Shown here one piece after another: positions 11,161 through 22,591 of a stretch of DNA of 64,000 nucleotides. A model generated the notes under the pieces. It was not told the origin of the DNA and ran no database searches. It saw only the letters and a list, made by a program, of their open reading frames with translations. Source of the stretch: Paragorgia papillata (taxonomy: Eukaryota; Cnidaria; Anthozoa; Scleralcyonacea; Coralliidae). The stretch lies in assembly GCA_035771165.1 (NCBI GenBank), contig JAWNZC010000369.1, positions 434,001-498,000 on the forward strand, in the 5' to 3' direction. Each line of letters opens with the position of its first letter. The stretch's first letter is position 1. Both the position numbers and the translations under genes were made by a program.

Positions 11161-12080
11161 GTCCTAGCCTGTTCGCTTGTGTGTTTCGCACCAGTACATC
11201 TGGTCTGTTCCCCAGCTACTCCGGGTGATAACTTATGTAGGGACTGTGTTCTTGGCTACTCCAAGAAAATGTGCAGTAGTGTTCTGTAATTATGTGTAGT
11301 ACTGTAGTAGCATGTGCTTAGCTGTTGGTAGTTTGTGTTGCCACACCCGTACATCGGGTCTGTTCCCTGGCTACTCGGGGATAACTTAATTTGTAGGGTG
11401 TGTTCTTGGCTACTCCTAGAAAATGTGCCGTAGTGTGCTGTAATGTGTAGTAGCTTGTGCTTAACAGTACCGGCTTATCTGGTTTTTGCTTAGTGTAATT
11501 CAGCTGCTCTTAAGTCCATAGCTCGTTGCTTGCCGTTGTTTGCTATGTACTTGTCTACCTGCTCTGGAAAGGGCCCGTTTGTTGCTTTTCTATGTTGCAG
11601 GAGTGGGCCTTTGCTTCTGGCTTTGCGTACAGGTTCCGTTCATTGATGGTCACCTGGATGTTGGTCGTTCAATTGCAGCTTTCGCCATTTCTCTGTTGGT
11701 TGGCCCCTGGTGGCTTTCTTAGGTCCAGGTCGGTATGGTAATTTTGGAACCATTGATTATCATTTGGTAAGTTACTTCTCCACTTTATGTGTGACAGTAG
11801 TTCAGTAAGGAGAGGGTAATTCTAGGCAACATTGCTACAAGTTAGTTGGGAGTTTAGGCTTGCCTGGAGCTGCTCTACCTATAAGACTGCTCCCATCTTG
11901 GTGGATCGCCTGTTCCTGTAAACTGTTCCTCAGCTATTAGGGCAAACCCTCTCCGATGGAGCTACACCCTCCAAAGGTTGTAGTTTACATTACTGTATCC
12001 TTGTTAGGCACCTAGTGCGGGTACAGTAGTTAATGGTGTGGTATCAAGCCCTATGCCAGACATTACAGGATTGTTAATAA

Positions 12081-12560
12081 TAGTTTAATACTTGAAGTTG
12101 AATACATACAAAATGTCAGTTTTAATTTTTGAATTTTTGAAGTGTCTCTCTCAAGAATCTCGTAGCAGTTCCACCAGATCTTAAAGTTACATTTCACAAA
12201 AGCACTGTTTTAATTTTAAACTGATTGGTTGGTTGTTTTCCAGAAGTGTACTGCAATATTTATACAATATGTTATTTATAACTTAAACATAAAATATTTT
12301 TTAAAGCCCCCTCTTTACTCCTTTTTGCCGTTTTTGAAGGCCCCCCTTTTTAGAGTCAAATAATTTTAAAAGCCCCCCCAGTTTCTCCTCAGGCCCCCCC
12401 CCTGTATAATAAATAATGAGTTAATAATGATAATAAATAATGAGTTAATAATGGTTATAAATGTTAAAAATAATGGTTATATATTTAAAACGTTTTCTCG
12501 CTTTTCTGGTCTTTAAAGCCAACAAAAAGCACAAAATGTTATGTGTTAATATTATAAATC
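12081..12560. other. Right edge of the composite insertion and junction with gene A upstream DNA
   Basis: AT-rich DNA with C-runs that form the right inverted end (to about 12420), then a direct repeat of TTAATAATGATAATAAATAATGAG. From about 12487 the sequence TTTAAAACGTTTTCTCGCTTTTCTGG resumes homology with 33186 and 55612. No gene seen. Confidence 0.6.
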
Positions 12561-12738
12561 ATAAATTTATCTTTATATCCTCACTTGATGAGACTGCAGT
12601 TCTTTAAAACTACTGGGATGATCAGTCAACAGACACAGTGGAGCAGAATCCTGAAGAGAAGAATGTTTGATCAATTGCGTGATAAACTGATGATCGGTAT
12701 ACACAAATCAAAACAAAACAAAAACAGAAATCAAATAC

Positions 12739-12920
12739 CTTATGTTTCATGTTGGCTGAAACAGCTTTCGAGAATACTCTCTTTCAAAGTGATGATCATG
12801 AATGAATACATTCTTCCTGTTAGTCGAAATTCGTTTCGTTGTTTGTTCGCGGTACTTCGACACACTTCGACGCTTCGATTCCTGGAAGCAGCAACTGAAA
12901 TCCAGATTTCCTGTTTTGTT
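12739..12920 (-). other. Gene A, candidate non-coding first exon (3' end at 12739)
   Basis: On the minus strand CATAAG|GTATTTG gives a splice donor at 12738. The upstream sequence (CTTTGAAAGAGAGTATTCTC..., AACGAAACGAATTTCG) is shared with 34786-34975 and 57737-57925, each ending in the same donor. The transcription start is not visible. In copy A the homology fades beyond about 12900, so its promoter may be altered. Confidence 0.45.
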
Positions 12921-13470
12921 GTCCTGAAATTTCCTGATATTTCCTGATATTTTAATTAGATTTCCTTCGAATTCCTTGCCCCAATTATCGAGCCAAATGA
13001 GCCTGCTCGCAGGCTGTATGATTATGAAATTAACAAAAATGATGAAATAGTTCCAATAGCGCTTACATTATTTTTGTTTTAACTTTTATTTAAAACTTTT
13101 TAGCAATTGTAAAATACATATTCATATTTTTATAATCATAAGGACGCGTAGAATTAGAGCCCACGAACTCAACTATCACCGTCTCATTGGTTCCATTTGT
13201 AACCCTACCCCTCCCTCCGACAGTAATGATGGGAAATAGAAACCAGGCCACTGCAGACGAACTGCGAACAACAGAAAGCTAAACATTCACGTTAAAAAGT
13301 TAAAATTTCTTTTAAATTTTCTCGATCTACTTAGATTTTCTGAGATTTCCTGAGATTTCCTGATTTTCCTGAGATTTTAACTCATCCTGAACATTCCTTT
13401 TCAAGTTTCCTGAGAATCAGGAAATTTCCTGCAAAGTAAAAAAAGTAAAATGTACTTTTTACACAGAAAT
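12921..13470. other. AT-rich spacer with TTTCCTGATA/TTTCCTGAGA simple repeats
   Basis: Short runs of TTTCCTGATA (12925-12955) and TTTCCTGAGA (13335-13430) lie in otherwise unremarkable DNA. No gene recognised. Confidence 0.6.
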
Positions 13471-13850
13471 TAAATTTCCCCGGAGGGACTCACCTGACGG
13501 GGAGGTGTAGTTCTCCGAGGACCTTCGAAGACAATCTCGTGCCTTCGCTTCCCGCGCGCGTATGGGTCTGGGTACGAGATTGCTTCGAAGACTGATGGTG
13601 GATAGGAGCAATACTGGTGCAGATCCGCGGCCAGCAGCGGACTGGTACCCACATTAAGTTTTTAGCGCATGCGCGCCGTCATCCTCTGATAGAGTGCAAG
13701 CTGAGGTGTTGTAGTAAGAAAAAATAAACAAAGGGTGGGGGTGGCAAAGGATTTTCCACTGGATGGGGACCCAGTATTGCTCCTATCAGTCTTCGAAGGT
13801 CCTCGGAGAACTACATCTCCCCATCAGGTGAGTCCCTCCGGGGAAATTTA
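13471..13850. repeat. Inverted repeat at the 3' side of the DIRS-like element
   Basis: 13471-13532 (TTCCCCGGAGGGACTCACCT...) is the reverse complement of 13789-13850 with about two mismatches. The pairing continues through AGGAGCAATACTGG (near 13602) and its partner near 13775. The left arm is interrupted by a 51-bp insertion at 13532-13582. Confidence 0.85.
13532..13582. mobile_element. 51-bp mini-element with CAATCTCGT ends and a 9-bp target duplication
   Basis: CAATCTCGT...ACGAGATTG is flanked by CTTCGAAGA on both sides (13523-13531 and 13583-13591). The uninterrupted right arm of the DIRS inverted repeat shows the empty site. Its ends match the CAnnCTCGTnCCCAG family seen at 22860, 27181, 36592 and 58246. 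Confidence 0.8.
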
Positions 13851-13972
13851 ATTTCTCCTTCGTACCTTCTCCGACTGATACTCACAATACTGGTGCAGAT
13901 TACGAAGCCTTACTACAACACAGTAGTTGGCATAAACAGAAATTTCAACTTTATTAACAATAATATTGACTA

Positions 13973-14894
13973 TGTAGAATTAGCCAAATGTAACACATTA
14001 TGCGCAAATGTTTGTTCGGTTTGTTTATAATAATGTTTCTTGAAAACTGATGCTGATGACCAATCAGCTGCCTTGAGTATTAATTCCTTGGTAGACCAGA
14101 GTTTGCCGCTTCAGATGTCGATGCTGATCTTGTCGAATGTCCTGTGTATCCCTCGGAAACCCCTGAGAGAGTAAGAACTGTGCGCAACCATCTTGACAGT
14201 GTCTGAGTGCCAATTGCTTTGTGAGGTGCTTTATAGGAAATAAGAAGTTGTTGTTCATCTTCTCTAATGTCTGTTTGCTTGACATATTCTTTCAGGCACT
14301 TGACAACACATACCCTGGGGTCATCAGGATAAGCTTCGAAGGATATTTCCCTTCCTGGATGATTTGCTCTGGAATTCTTGACATGTGATGAAAGACAGAA
14401 TCTCCAGCTATTCTGTTTTATGATAACATTAACCAGGTTTAATGCTATCAGTTCGTGCACCCGAGCTGCAGATGTTTGAGCCAGTAACATAACTAGCTTC
14501 AAGGATAAATCTTGAAGTGATAACTTTTCGACAGGATCCATTTCTTGAAGAAAGACAACGACACTACCTACTACTGACCAGGTGGTAGGAATTTTTGGTT
14601 TTGGTGGTCGTAATTCGAAAATTCCTTTCATGATACGAATCTCGTTACTATCGGTAGATTTCCAATTGATTGGCCATCAATTTGGTCATGAAACTGGGAT
14701 ATGCATGATTTGTAAACTCCGATTGTTCGGTATGCTAGATCTCTTTCTTGGAACTGGAAAGTGAGAAAATTTAGAATATCCCTCACAGGTGGTGAAAAAG
14801 GACATTGCAATTGGTTCCTTTCAATACACCAGCCAGCCCAGATCTTCCAAGGGCCTTCGTACCGTTTTTTGGTACTGTTTCTCCACGATGCCAA
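13973..14894 (-). pseudogene. DIRS-like element, tyrosine recombinase
   Basis: The N-terminal SAM-like part (14894-14628: SWRNSTKKRYEGPWKIWAGW, YRTIGVYKSCIS) is followed in another frame by the catalytic domain (14631-14080), with SAARVHELIALNL as the first arginine box and GHSTRSAST as the HxxR box. After a further shift near 14083, LILKAADWSSASVFKKHYY gives the tail with the tyrosine, ending at a TAG at 13975-13973. These catalytic residues fit YR-retroelement integrases that cut and rejoin circular cDNA. Two frameshifts make it non-functional. Confidence 0.8.
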
Positions 14895-14896
14895 GA

Positions 14897-17152
14897 TCAG
14901 AGGACTTCACACACTGAAATGCCTGTTGTTTGCATTCGTCTCCTGAAAGAGGCCATACAGCCAGAGCTATAGAGTCTTCCATAATGGGTGCACAGCTGCT
15001 TGATTGAATGCAAGAAAAATTGTTTTCTTCGATGTTGGGAGCAGAGTAGGAAAGTCGACTAACATTTCCAGGAGCATGGGATACCATGGCTGTGCTATCC
15101 ATGCTGGTGCTATCACCAAGGCTGTTGCCTTGTTCAGACGAAGTTTGAGTAGCACTCTGTTCAGTAGTATAATTGGAGGATGTATTTATGATGTCCACTG
15201 ACTCCACTTCAGTGTGAACGCATCTATTGCCATTGCTCCGGGATCCGGGTGACGTGCTACATATAACGGTAGTTGGTGGTTTAGTCTGGATGCAAAGAGA
15301 TCTACTTTTGGCGTGTAATAGCGTTTCTGGATATTCATAAACAGCTGTCCGTCCAATGTCCATTCTATCCTGTCGTTCATTTGACGTGATTCGGCGTCCG
15401 CTTCTGTATTCTGGATTCCTGGCAGGTGTTGTGCCAAACAGGGTTATCTTTTTGGACTGACATAACTTCCATATGTCCAGGGCTAGTTGAGTAAGCTTGT
15501 TTGACTTGGTCCCCCCTCGTTTGTTGAAGTAAGCTACAGCCGTCGAGTTGTCCATTAGTAGTAGAATACGACTCCCTATCAGTTGACAAGAGGTCATGTA
15601 TGATTGAATGGCTAGGTAAGCCGCTTTCAGCTCCAAGAAGTTGATATGAGCTAGCCTGTTGCTCGTCTTTGCTCCAATGTCCCCCAGTCCTGATGCCTTG
15701 ACATACTGCTCCCCAACCGAGACAGGATGCATCTGTCTGAATTGTGATGTTGTACATAGGTTCGACTATTGGAGTGCTGTTCTCTTGCATCAGCTTTGGA
15801 GATGTCCACCACTCTAGATCGGCTAGGGCTTCCAAGGACAGGGTGACCTGCTTTTTCCGTGCCAGGATTCCATACTTGTGGAGGGATTTGATATGTAGTT
15901 GTTGCAATGCCCTGTAGTGTAAGGGTGCAGTTTCCACTCCTATCTTGGACACTTGGGTCATTCGACCTAACAGATAGGACAGGTCCTGGAAAGTGCACGC
16001 TGTTTTCTTCTTCATTGACTGGGCTTCGCATTGCAGGTCCTGCAATTTTGTGAGTGATACTGCCATTGTCATGTTCACCGAATTCAGAAGTGCACCAAAA
16101 AAGGCAAGAGATTGGAGTGGAATCGTTGAGCATTTCTCCTTCTTGATGATGAAACCCAGGTCGCTGAGCAGTTGACATACTTCCTTGAACAATCGCATTA
16201 GCTCCTCTGGGTCCTGATGCACCAACAATAAGTCGTCGAGGTAAATGATCACACGCAGTCCTCGTTTCCTCAGCAATGCAATTACTGGTTTCAAGACTTT
16301 GGTGAAAGTCCGTGGAGCTGAAGAGAGGCCGAACGGTAGCCATTGGAATTCGTATGTTACATTGTCGAATATGAAGCGCAGATACTTCCTGTGCTCTTTC
16401 GTTACTGGAATTGAATAATAAGCGTCCTTGAGGTCCAATTTCATCATGTAATCGTTCTCCCGTAGAGTAGACCGTAGTAACGTTAGGCCCTCCATTTTGA
16501 ATTTGGTTGACTCCACAAAGGCATTCAAGTTGCAGATTGGAAGTGTTTTGTTCTTTTGTTGAACAACAAATACGGTTGAGATAAACTGATCTTTCGGATT
16601 GTCTGTAACTTTCTGTATTACCTGTTTGGCAATAAGTTCGTCGATGGCAGTCTGAATGAGACTGTGTTGCTTTTTGGTTTTCGCTTTGGTTATTCGTGGT
16701 CGTACTTGAAAAGGGCGCTTGATAAATGGTATATGGTAGCCTGATATTGTTTGGAGGATCCATGGGTCGTTCGTAATTGTTTTCCAGTTTTTTTGAAAAT
16801 GTACTAATCGTCCTGCTGTCATTGGTGTCTGTTGAGTTAGATGTGGAAGGGCATAGTCAGCTCCTACCACCCTCATTGAAGCCTCGGTTGCTGATGCGAT
16901 TGGCTTTTTTTTGTTTTGAGGAATCTTTTTGGTTCCACTTGTTTCCCCAAGTTCGCTTACGTACATTGGAGGCACTATGGTAGAGCTGTCCACAGGGGCA
17001 GCAACAAGCTTGCTATTCGTCTGCGAATGGTCATGTTCACTTTGAACAGCTTTGTGGAAGCTATCAGGGAACAAGTGCTTGTCGGCGGGGAGGTCAGATT
17101 TCAGGGTACGTTTACCCAGATCTGTTAAATACTCTGAAAAGCGACGTTGCAT
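14897..17152 (-). pseudogene. DIRS-like element, reverse transcriptase and RNase H
   Basis: The main frame (17152-15377, 591 codons) holds the RT fingers and palm: motif A MMKLDLKDAYYSIPV near residues 236-250, a LPFGLSSAPRTFTK block near 272-286 and the YLDDLL catalytic box at 304-309. RNase H starts with IQTDASCLGWGAV near 471. The frame then shifts: HINFLELKAAYLAIQSY and LLLMDNSTAVAYFNKRGG come from another frame (15732-14821), LPGIQNTEADAESR...DLFASRLN from a third (15437-15186), and APAWIAQPWYPML follows at 15155-14967. The RT core itself is uninterrupted, so decay seems moderate. Confidence 0.85.
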
Positions 17153-17506
17153 GGCCCAAAAGAGCTAGGGCATCTTCCAACATTATCTTTATGTCGTCTG
17201 GTTCAGGTCCAGCAACCTTTTCATTCCCTTCTATGGGCATTTCGAGTGTTTCCAGAGCCGCCACAATAGGTCGGACTGCTGTGAGTAGGGGAGCTTGCTT
17301 TTCAGCCAGGCTTCATCGAAAGCAAATAATCCTTTCGTTTTTAAATAACCATGCTTCTTTTTAATGTCATCTTTCATACAAGTTTCCATGGTAGGTGACA
17401 CCAGCACGTTTTCAGTGCCTTTTATTGATGGATATTTATCCAATAACTCTGTCCATACTTCCTTGGACAAGGGTTTTGTAAAGGTTGATGTTAGAAACTC
17501 TAACAA
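17153..17506 (-). pseudogene. DIRS-like element, gag-like fragment
   Basis: LSKEVWTELLDKYPSIKGTE...LWRLWKH (17506-17231) then, after a frameshift, PIEGNEKV...LEDALALLGHA. The DAL-LLG block next to an SxxRR-like segment is characteristic of the gag region of DIRS-like elements. Another shift separates it from the RT frame at about 17152. The family resemblance is moderate. Confidence 0.55.
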
Positions 17507-18434
17507 TTCACCTGATACAGTATAGTCTCGTTTGGTTCATTGTAAAACCAACTAACGAACAAATTTGGTTCGAAGTGAGAGAGCTATTGTCCGAGCGGAC
17601 ACTCTGGACAATATTGTCGTTCTCTTGCAAGGCGGGCACCTGCAGAGACATTAAGCCTGGTTCCATATAGCCGCAAGAGCCGCCGGTGTGTCGGCGTTCT
17701 GCCGACCGCAGTCATCGCCGGCAAAGTTGAGAATGTGACGGCGGTGCCTGCGTCTGGTTGGCGAGTACCTCGGCGGCGTTGTGGGACGTTTAAAAATAGG
17801 GACCTTATTAAAGCAAGCGTAACGCGAACGTCACGACGATTACCCAAGTACAAAGTATTTTTCAACCAAAACAAAGCGTTGAATAATATATTTACAGTCT
17901 CAAGAGTATAATCACAACACCGTCCTCGTTGCACATACAACGTCAACTAAAGCGTTTTCACGTTTTCAAAACAACTTTGTGGCAAGGAACCACAAATTAA
18001 AGTTGTTAGTTTATTTAGGCGTTATTATATTATACGCCACGTTGTCGAAGCTATGCATGTTGCCCTTTAAAGGTCTTATAAAATACTTCAAAAACTCATT
18101 AATATTCATGAACCAAATTGTCCACTAATATGCACGTATTTGATCATGTGCAAGTCTTTTATACCTGATAAAACTACTATGAATATTAACTAACGTGAAA
18201 TTTTATATAAAGAATACTAATGAACGTGAAATTTTATATAAAATGTCATCCTAATTAGCAAATCTATCGTCGGCGTTTTTGAAGCTATTCAAAACACTCG
18301 TAGTCGCGTTTTATCAGAAATTTAGCAATTTCTCTTCTGTAAAACGTACAAATGATCAGTGTTGAAATATTAACTTCTTCTTAACCGAGAGCGCGAGGTC
18401 TTGGCAGTATGTGGACCAAGCCCTTAGGGCGAGG
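17507..18434. other. Intergenic, no gene recognised
   Basis: An open frame at 17946-17584 (minus) is Arg-rich with no domain I recognise and overlaps GC-rich sequence starting AGCCTGGTTCCATATAGCCG, which looks repetitive. 18061-18280 holds short AT-rich repeats (GTGAAATTTTATATAAA twice). Confidence 0.5.
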
Positions 18435-18778
18435 TCAGGTCTGATATTTTCCTAGACTCGATTTCCAGTCGTCTTCCGGCCTCCGGTACTCTCCTCCGAA
18501 AGCGACGGCTGGACGCGTGTGCCACAAAACGTGGCTGTGACGTTTTGCATAAATTAATTTCACGATATCAAAAACCATAGAAGGCATGCAGCTGACAGAA
18601 ATATAAGTGACTTCCCCGATGCTGTAGGCTGAAAGACAAAAATATCTTGCCCATATGCATTGACCAATTTCTCTAGAGCTATAGCTTCCCGTTGTAAATG
18701 TTTTAAACAATTAATAATCCTAAACGTTTCTAAAATGCGATCGCATGCCTCACTCATCAGTACTCTATTGATCGCCAT
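18435..18778 (-). pseudogene. RecQ/DEAD-type helicase N-terminal fragment
   Basis: The minus frame 18778-18560 contains NCLKHLQREAIALEKLVNAYGQDIF (split here as two motifs: a Q-motif-like LKHLQREAI and VNAYGQDIFVFQPTASGKS with a Walker A loop). The continuation SCMPSMVFDIVK is in another frame (18710-18435). Isolated fragments of this kind are common near transposons in invertebrate genomes. There is no DEAH box and no second helicase lobe, so it is a relic. Confidence 0.55.
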
Positions 18779-18845
18779 TTTGAACTTACGGAATTCATGT
18801 AATAATCCAAATCATCCTAATATATGCCTGCTGAAAATGTACAGG

Positions 18846-19670
18846 CATATGTAAATGTATAATCGACCAGCCGTGATTTCGGGGGAAGTGAGTACGGGGA
18901 CCCGAGATACATGTACAGCTGGAAATCGAGCCTAATATTTTCCGTACTTACCATGGCTTTTTGAAACAACATTCCTTTATACATTACCTTACATGATACG
19001 TACTTATAGTGTGACCACACGTGACCTCGAGCGTGACATGAGAGACAAATGTTGTTGCTCTTGTTGTTATAGCTTTTGGAATCTCTTCCAGATTGTTCAT
19101 CATTCGACTCATACATGTACATGATTTAGTCCGTAGGTTATTGAATTCACAAAATTTTTGTGGTTTTATTTCGTTGTTCTTTTGTAAACATACAACATGT
19201 CCACATGGCAAAAAAGAAAATAATCGACCGCGGGCACGTGATGCGTCTCAGCCAATGAGAACACACGATTTCAACAGAAGTAACTTGGGCCATATAATAT
19301 GTAACGACCAACCATCTAACCAACCAACTATAATTGTAACTAACTAACTAATTAACTAACTACTAACTACTGTAACTAACTAGCTAAGTAGCAAACATGG
19401 ATAGTAAAAAGACTGGATAGGAAACTTGATGGCGTGAGCATAACAACATGGTTGGAATTGACAAGCTTAAAAACCCCTTGTATATTCAAAGTTTAGGATT
19501 AATACAACTTAAATTGAAAATCTGTAAATACGAAAAAGCCACAATACGATAAAGTGCCCGTCTATTCTTACTCATTTTAAAAGAAAATATCAAGGTTTAC
19601 TAGTTAAAATATGCGTCCCAAATATCGCTTAAAATTTTTTTGAAAAATGCTGAGTAAGCATTTTTTGTCT
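18846..19670. repeat. Dispersed repeat, inverted relative to copies near 36.3-37.6 and 58.0-58.6 kb
   Basis: TTGAATTCACAAAATTTTTG, TTCAACAGAAGTAACTTG and GGAAACTTGATGGCGTGAGC recur (mostly reversed) at 36370-36530/37540 and 58010-58170/58510. No ORF of interest. CTAACTAACTA-type simple repeats lie at 19315-19385. Confidence 0.6.
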
Positions 19671-19677
19671 GTTTTAT

Positions 19678-20196
19678 ATCTCTAAATAGTTCATTGCAAT
19701 TTGGAACTCGTTTGTTCTTCTACCAGTGAAGTTCCTATTGAGGGATTATATCTTTAAGAGAAAGGCTTAAAATATTTGTAAAGTACTAGTACCTTTACTT
19801 GGACACAGTAGTGTGTTAGTAGAAGAACAAGAAACTTGCTAAATGATTCCATTATTCCTGTCACCTAAAAAGGTTATCGTCAACAAAATGAGCATTCAGT
19901 TGTTCTTTTTCTTTGATATACTGCTATAATACAACGACATTTTAATACTACGTTTAGTTTCAAAGGATCTGATTGATTGCTGACATTTGTTGAACGCTCA
20001 GAAAGCCTAATTTTTGCCCTCTCTCCAAACTTTCCTCCACGTTTATAGAAAACTACCATCCTTTGGATGCACACACTAGTGTGCCCAAGTGAAGGTACTA
20101 GACATATAGGCTACGGTATTTAAGCCTTTCTCCTAAAGATAATCTCTCAACTTCACTGGTAGAAGAACAAACGGGTTTCAATGAACTATTTAGAGT
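19678..20196. mobile_element. Foldback/MITE-like element with roughly 140-bp inverted arms
   Basis: The left arm (CTAAATAGTTCATTG...GTTTGTTCTTCTACCAGTGA...AGAGAAAGGCTTAAA) is the diverged reverse complement of the right arm (TTTAAGCCTTTCTCCT...TCACTGGTAGAAGAACAAAC...CAATGAACTATTTAGAG). The inner ends carry TTACTTGGACACA/TGTGCCCAAGTGAA. No transposase. Confidence 0.7.
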
Positions 20197-21000
20197 TATA
20201 CAATAACCTGTATACTACAAGCATTTTCATTGGTCGTTGCCCATGATCTATTAGAGGACAGATGCACAGATGACGTCACTAACGTGGTCTGATTTCTTTA
20301 AACCAATCACAGCTCTCTTTACAATACCATGAGCCAGTGACATTGATTGTTTTTTATAGATTATGCATATAGCTCACGTCAGATGACGCGATTCAAAAGA
20401 GACACAACATGGTTTGGATTATTTTTAGTCAGTTTTCTTCAGTTCAGAAGGCAACCTTGATACAAGGGAAAATGTCAAGTATAAACGTTACTAACTTCAT
20501 GTTTGAAAAACTTAATACTACTTAAAAAACTACTATTTACAAGTGTATAAATTCTCCCTATTTAGCTATATACGCTTACTCATTTTGTCAAGTACTTACA
20601 ATTGTAAAACGTAAATTCATTTACTTAGCTAATTTAAATACAAGTTGCACATTACATGGAAGAATCCCTACAACATTACCAAACTACCCTATACGGGTAC
20701 TTACTTAAGCGATAGCATATACAAGAAAAGGATTGGACAAAAAAACTGGATTGGAAAAATCATTTACATGCAGCTTTTCCATATCTGATTTCATGATTTG
20801 AGATATTTAGACTATATATACGTGATATATTCAAATGATCCCTGATAACTAAGACGTCATAAGGTTCCGTTTACCGACAACATTTTAACGTATTCGAAAC
20901 TTGTGTATATATCTTTAAGGTATTAAAAGAAGACAAAAATAAGTTAATCTTAATTTTTGCTTCATAACCACTTTAAGCACAACTACGTTTAAGTTTAACT

Positions 21001-22550
21001 TTAATAGGACACGTATCCATAATCGTCGTCATCACTTGACCGCCTGGAGTAATAAGACGAGAACGACTGAAAAATCTCTTCATTTCTCCGTTTTATTTCA
21101 ACATCTAGCCAGTGCTGTTTCTTTGCTTCGCCAATCTTTTTTCTCAACGACCGTCTCGACTGCACAATCTGACGCAGTAGCCAACACACTTTGGACAACT
21201 TTACGAGACTTGAGCCGTCGAGAAAATCCAAAACCAAAAGTATAACTTCAATCGGCATTTGCAAAAATACAGGAGCTTGGTGGTTCTCTTGTAGAACCTG
21301 TTGAATTAATTCTCTTCGGTCGTTTTGAAATGTTTTCCATCCTTTGCTCCACGTTTGCTTGCAGTTATCACTGGGCTCGTAGCCTTTGATGGCAGGTCCA
21401 GATGGTCTGATGTATTCCAAAATAGGCAATCTTAGAAAGTTACGTTTACGCGCGTTGTAAAATGGTGAAATGTTTATTTCATCATGCAACAAATGATCTG
21501 ATCGAGAAGCATGCGGAGGTTTCTTAATAGACCTGCGCCGATAAGGTTGTAATTTGTGAACGAGTTTCAAAAAGCTGCTGCTATTTTCATTTGTTTCCTC
21601 GTCATTCGTTGCAGGTGGTACACCTTCCTTGTCCTCACCATCATCCTTCGAATGGCCGCAATGAATTTCAGTATCGTTTCCGACTTGATCTTTGATAGAG
21701 TTACGGTTAGGTTCGGCACTGTCGTCACCTTCTAAAGTAAATCTTTCAAATAATTCCCGTAAACAAAAAGACTCTTCTTCAGATTCCCACCACTCGTGAG
21801 TTTGCTTACCAGGAGTTCCAGCCAAACACTCATCGACCAGCTCGAGTGTTTCTTCAAACTGTCTTGCTATCGCTTTCATCATGCTCTGGACTTCGCTTCG
21901 AATGTGATTTGGAACGTTGCCAAACACGGCTTGAATTTTATCATACTTTACAAGCAACCATACGATCTGCGGGTGAATCAGACGGGTAATTCTCGACACA
22001 TTTTTCCACCAATTGTAAACAATCTTTCGCCTGGTTCCATCGTTGAACTTTATGACCCATCCTTCCTGTTGCCGTGACATTGTTGGCAATGCACCCGAGA
22101 GGAGTGCTGGATCAGTGCGTGAGGCTGCCCCGTTGGCCGAGACTGCTCCACCACAATACCAGGATACCTCTGAATAAGGACCAGTGATTCGCGGTGTCAC
22201 CATGAAGAACCCAGCGATCCTACCACAGCGCAATACTTCATCGTAGGACAATTCATGACCATTCTCATCTGTGACTGCAAGCAGAACAAGGCCTTGGAAA
22301 GGGAAGTTTACAATAACTCTATTTACCTTGTAAATAATCTCAAAAAGGTAAGTGTACCCCATTAAGAAACTGGTAGTATTGCAGTGGTCTTCAATCCAAT
22401 GCTTGGCCCACATAGCTTGCTCTGAATCCATCCTGCGCCTTGTTGTAACCTTTAATTCGTTGTTCCACCGAAATGCAATGCCAAGTGATCCATCCAACTT
22501 AACAGTAGCTTCCACTACTTCTTGGGGATTAGGTTCCTCTGCACCTAAAT
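21001..22550 (-). CDS. Gene B, second coding exon: RNA ligase core, acidic linker and F-box
   Basis: The acceptor TTTCTTCTTGTGTAG|AT at 22551 joins in phase 1 to the donor at 31124, giving FFE-D-LGAEEPNP. In the 1168-residue product, Lys670 lies in motif I (KLDGS), the motif III glutamate is Glu723 (YLFEI), EGWVIK at 815-820 is motif IV and RRKIVYNWW at 826-834 is motif V. These are the signatures of a T4 Rnl1-type RNA ligase, which adenylates its lysine and seals 5'-phosphate to 3'-OH ends. Residues about 900-974 form an acidic, low-complexity linker. An F-box follows at about 1079-1124 (MPIEVILLVLDFLDGSSL, then VCWLLRQIV). F-boxes bind Skp1 in SCF ubiquitin ligases. The exon is intact and ends at TAA 21003-21001. 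All ligase motifs look active. Confidence 0.9.
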
Positions 22551-22591
22551 CTACACAAGAAGAAAGACGTATGATATATTATGATAAAACT

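Larger units (their letters stand above)
9659..12080 (+). repeat. G+T-rich long tandem unit 2
   Basis: Starts with the same ATTAACATCATGCGATGTG block at 9681 and closes with the same 250-bp block at 11812-12075 (GACATTACAGGATTG). It differs from unit 1 mainly in the middle, where two minisatellite arrays have expanded. Not coding by my reading. Confidence 0.65.
5236..12420. mobile_element. 7.2-kb composite insertion with GGGACTGTTCATTATTTATT-type inverted ends
   Basis: The left end (GACTGTTCATTATTTATTGT then a G-rich run and GGAGAAACT) is inverted at the right end (AGTTTCTCCT, a C-rich run, then ATAATAAATAATGAG). TTAA lies just outside each end. In genes B and C the flanking sequences (CCTCCGAAAATTGG... 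and TTTAAAACGTTTTCTC) are almost adjacent, so the whole block is an insertion specific to copy A. It has carried or collected the SINE, LINE and G+T-rich units listed separately. No transposase was recognised. Confidence 0.6.
13471..17506 (-). mobile_element. DIRS-like tyrosine-recombinase retrotransposon, degenerate
   Basis: In minus-strand order the element carries a gag-like piece (17506-17153), reverse transcriptase (about 17152-15650), RNase H (about 15750-15190) and a tyrosine recombinase (14894-13973), followed by an inverted-repeat region at 13471-13850. This order and the recombinase in place of an integrase define DIRS-order elements. At least five frame changes break the ORFs. I see no methyltransferase domain. 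The outer (right) boundary was not found. The inverted repeat 13471-13616/13771-13850 is consistent with DIRS terminal structure. Confidence 0.8.

Noticed and set aside
7211..11289. Many open frames of 60-240 codons in the G+T-rich tandem units (for example 10573-11289 and 9697-10284)
   Set aside because: All plus-strand frames stay open together because the DNA lacks A-containing stops; the products are Cys/Leu/Tyr-rich repeats that follow the minisatellite period and have no domain.
14821..15732. A 303-codon protein in a second frame of the DIRS-like element as a separate gene
   Set aside because: Only its N-terminal part matches RNase H; the rest is out-of-frame sequence of the same element, so it reflects frameshifts.
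17584..17946. Arg-rich 120-codon open frame
   Set aside because: No domain, GC-rich repeat-like composition and no second copy to test for conservation.
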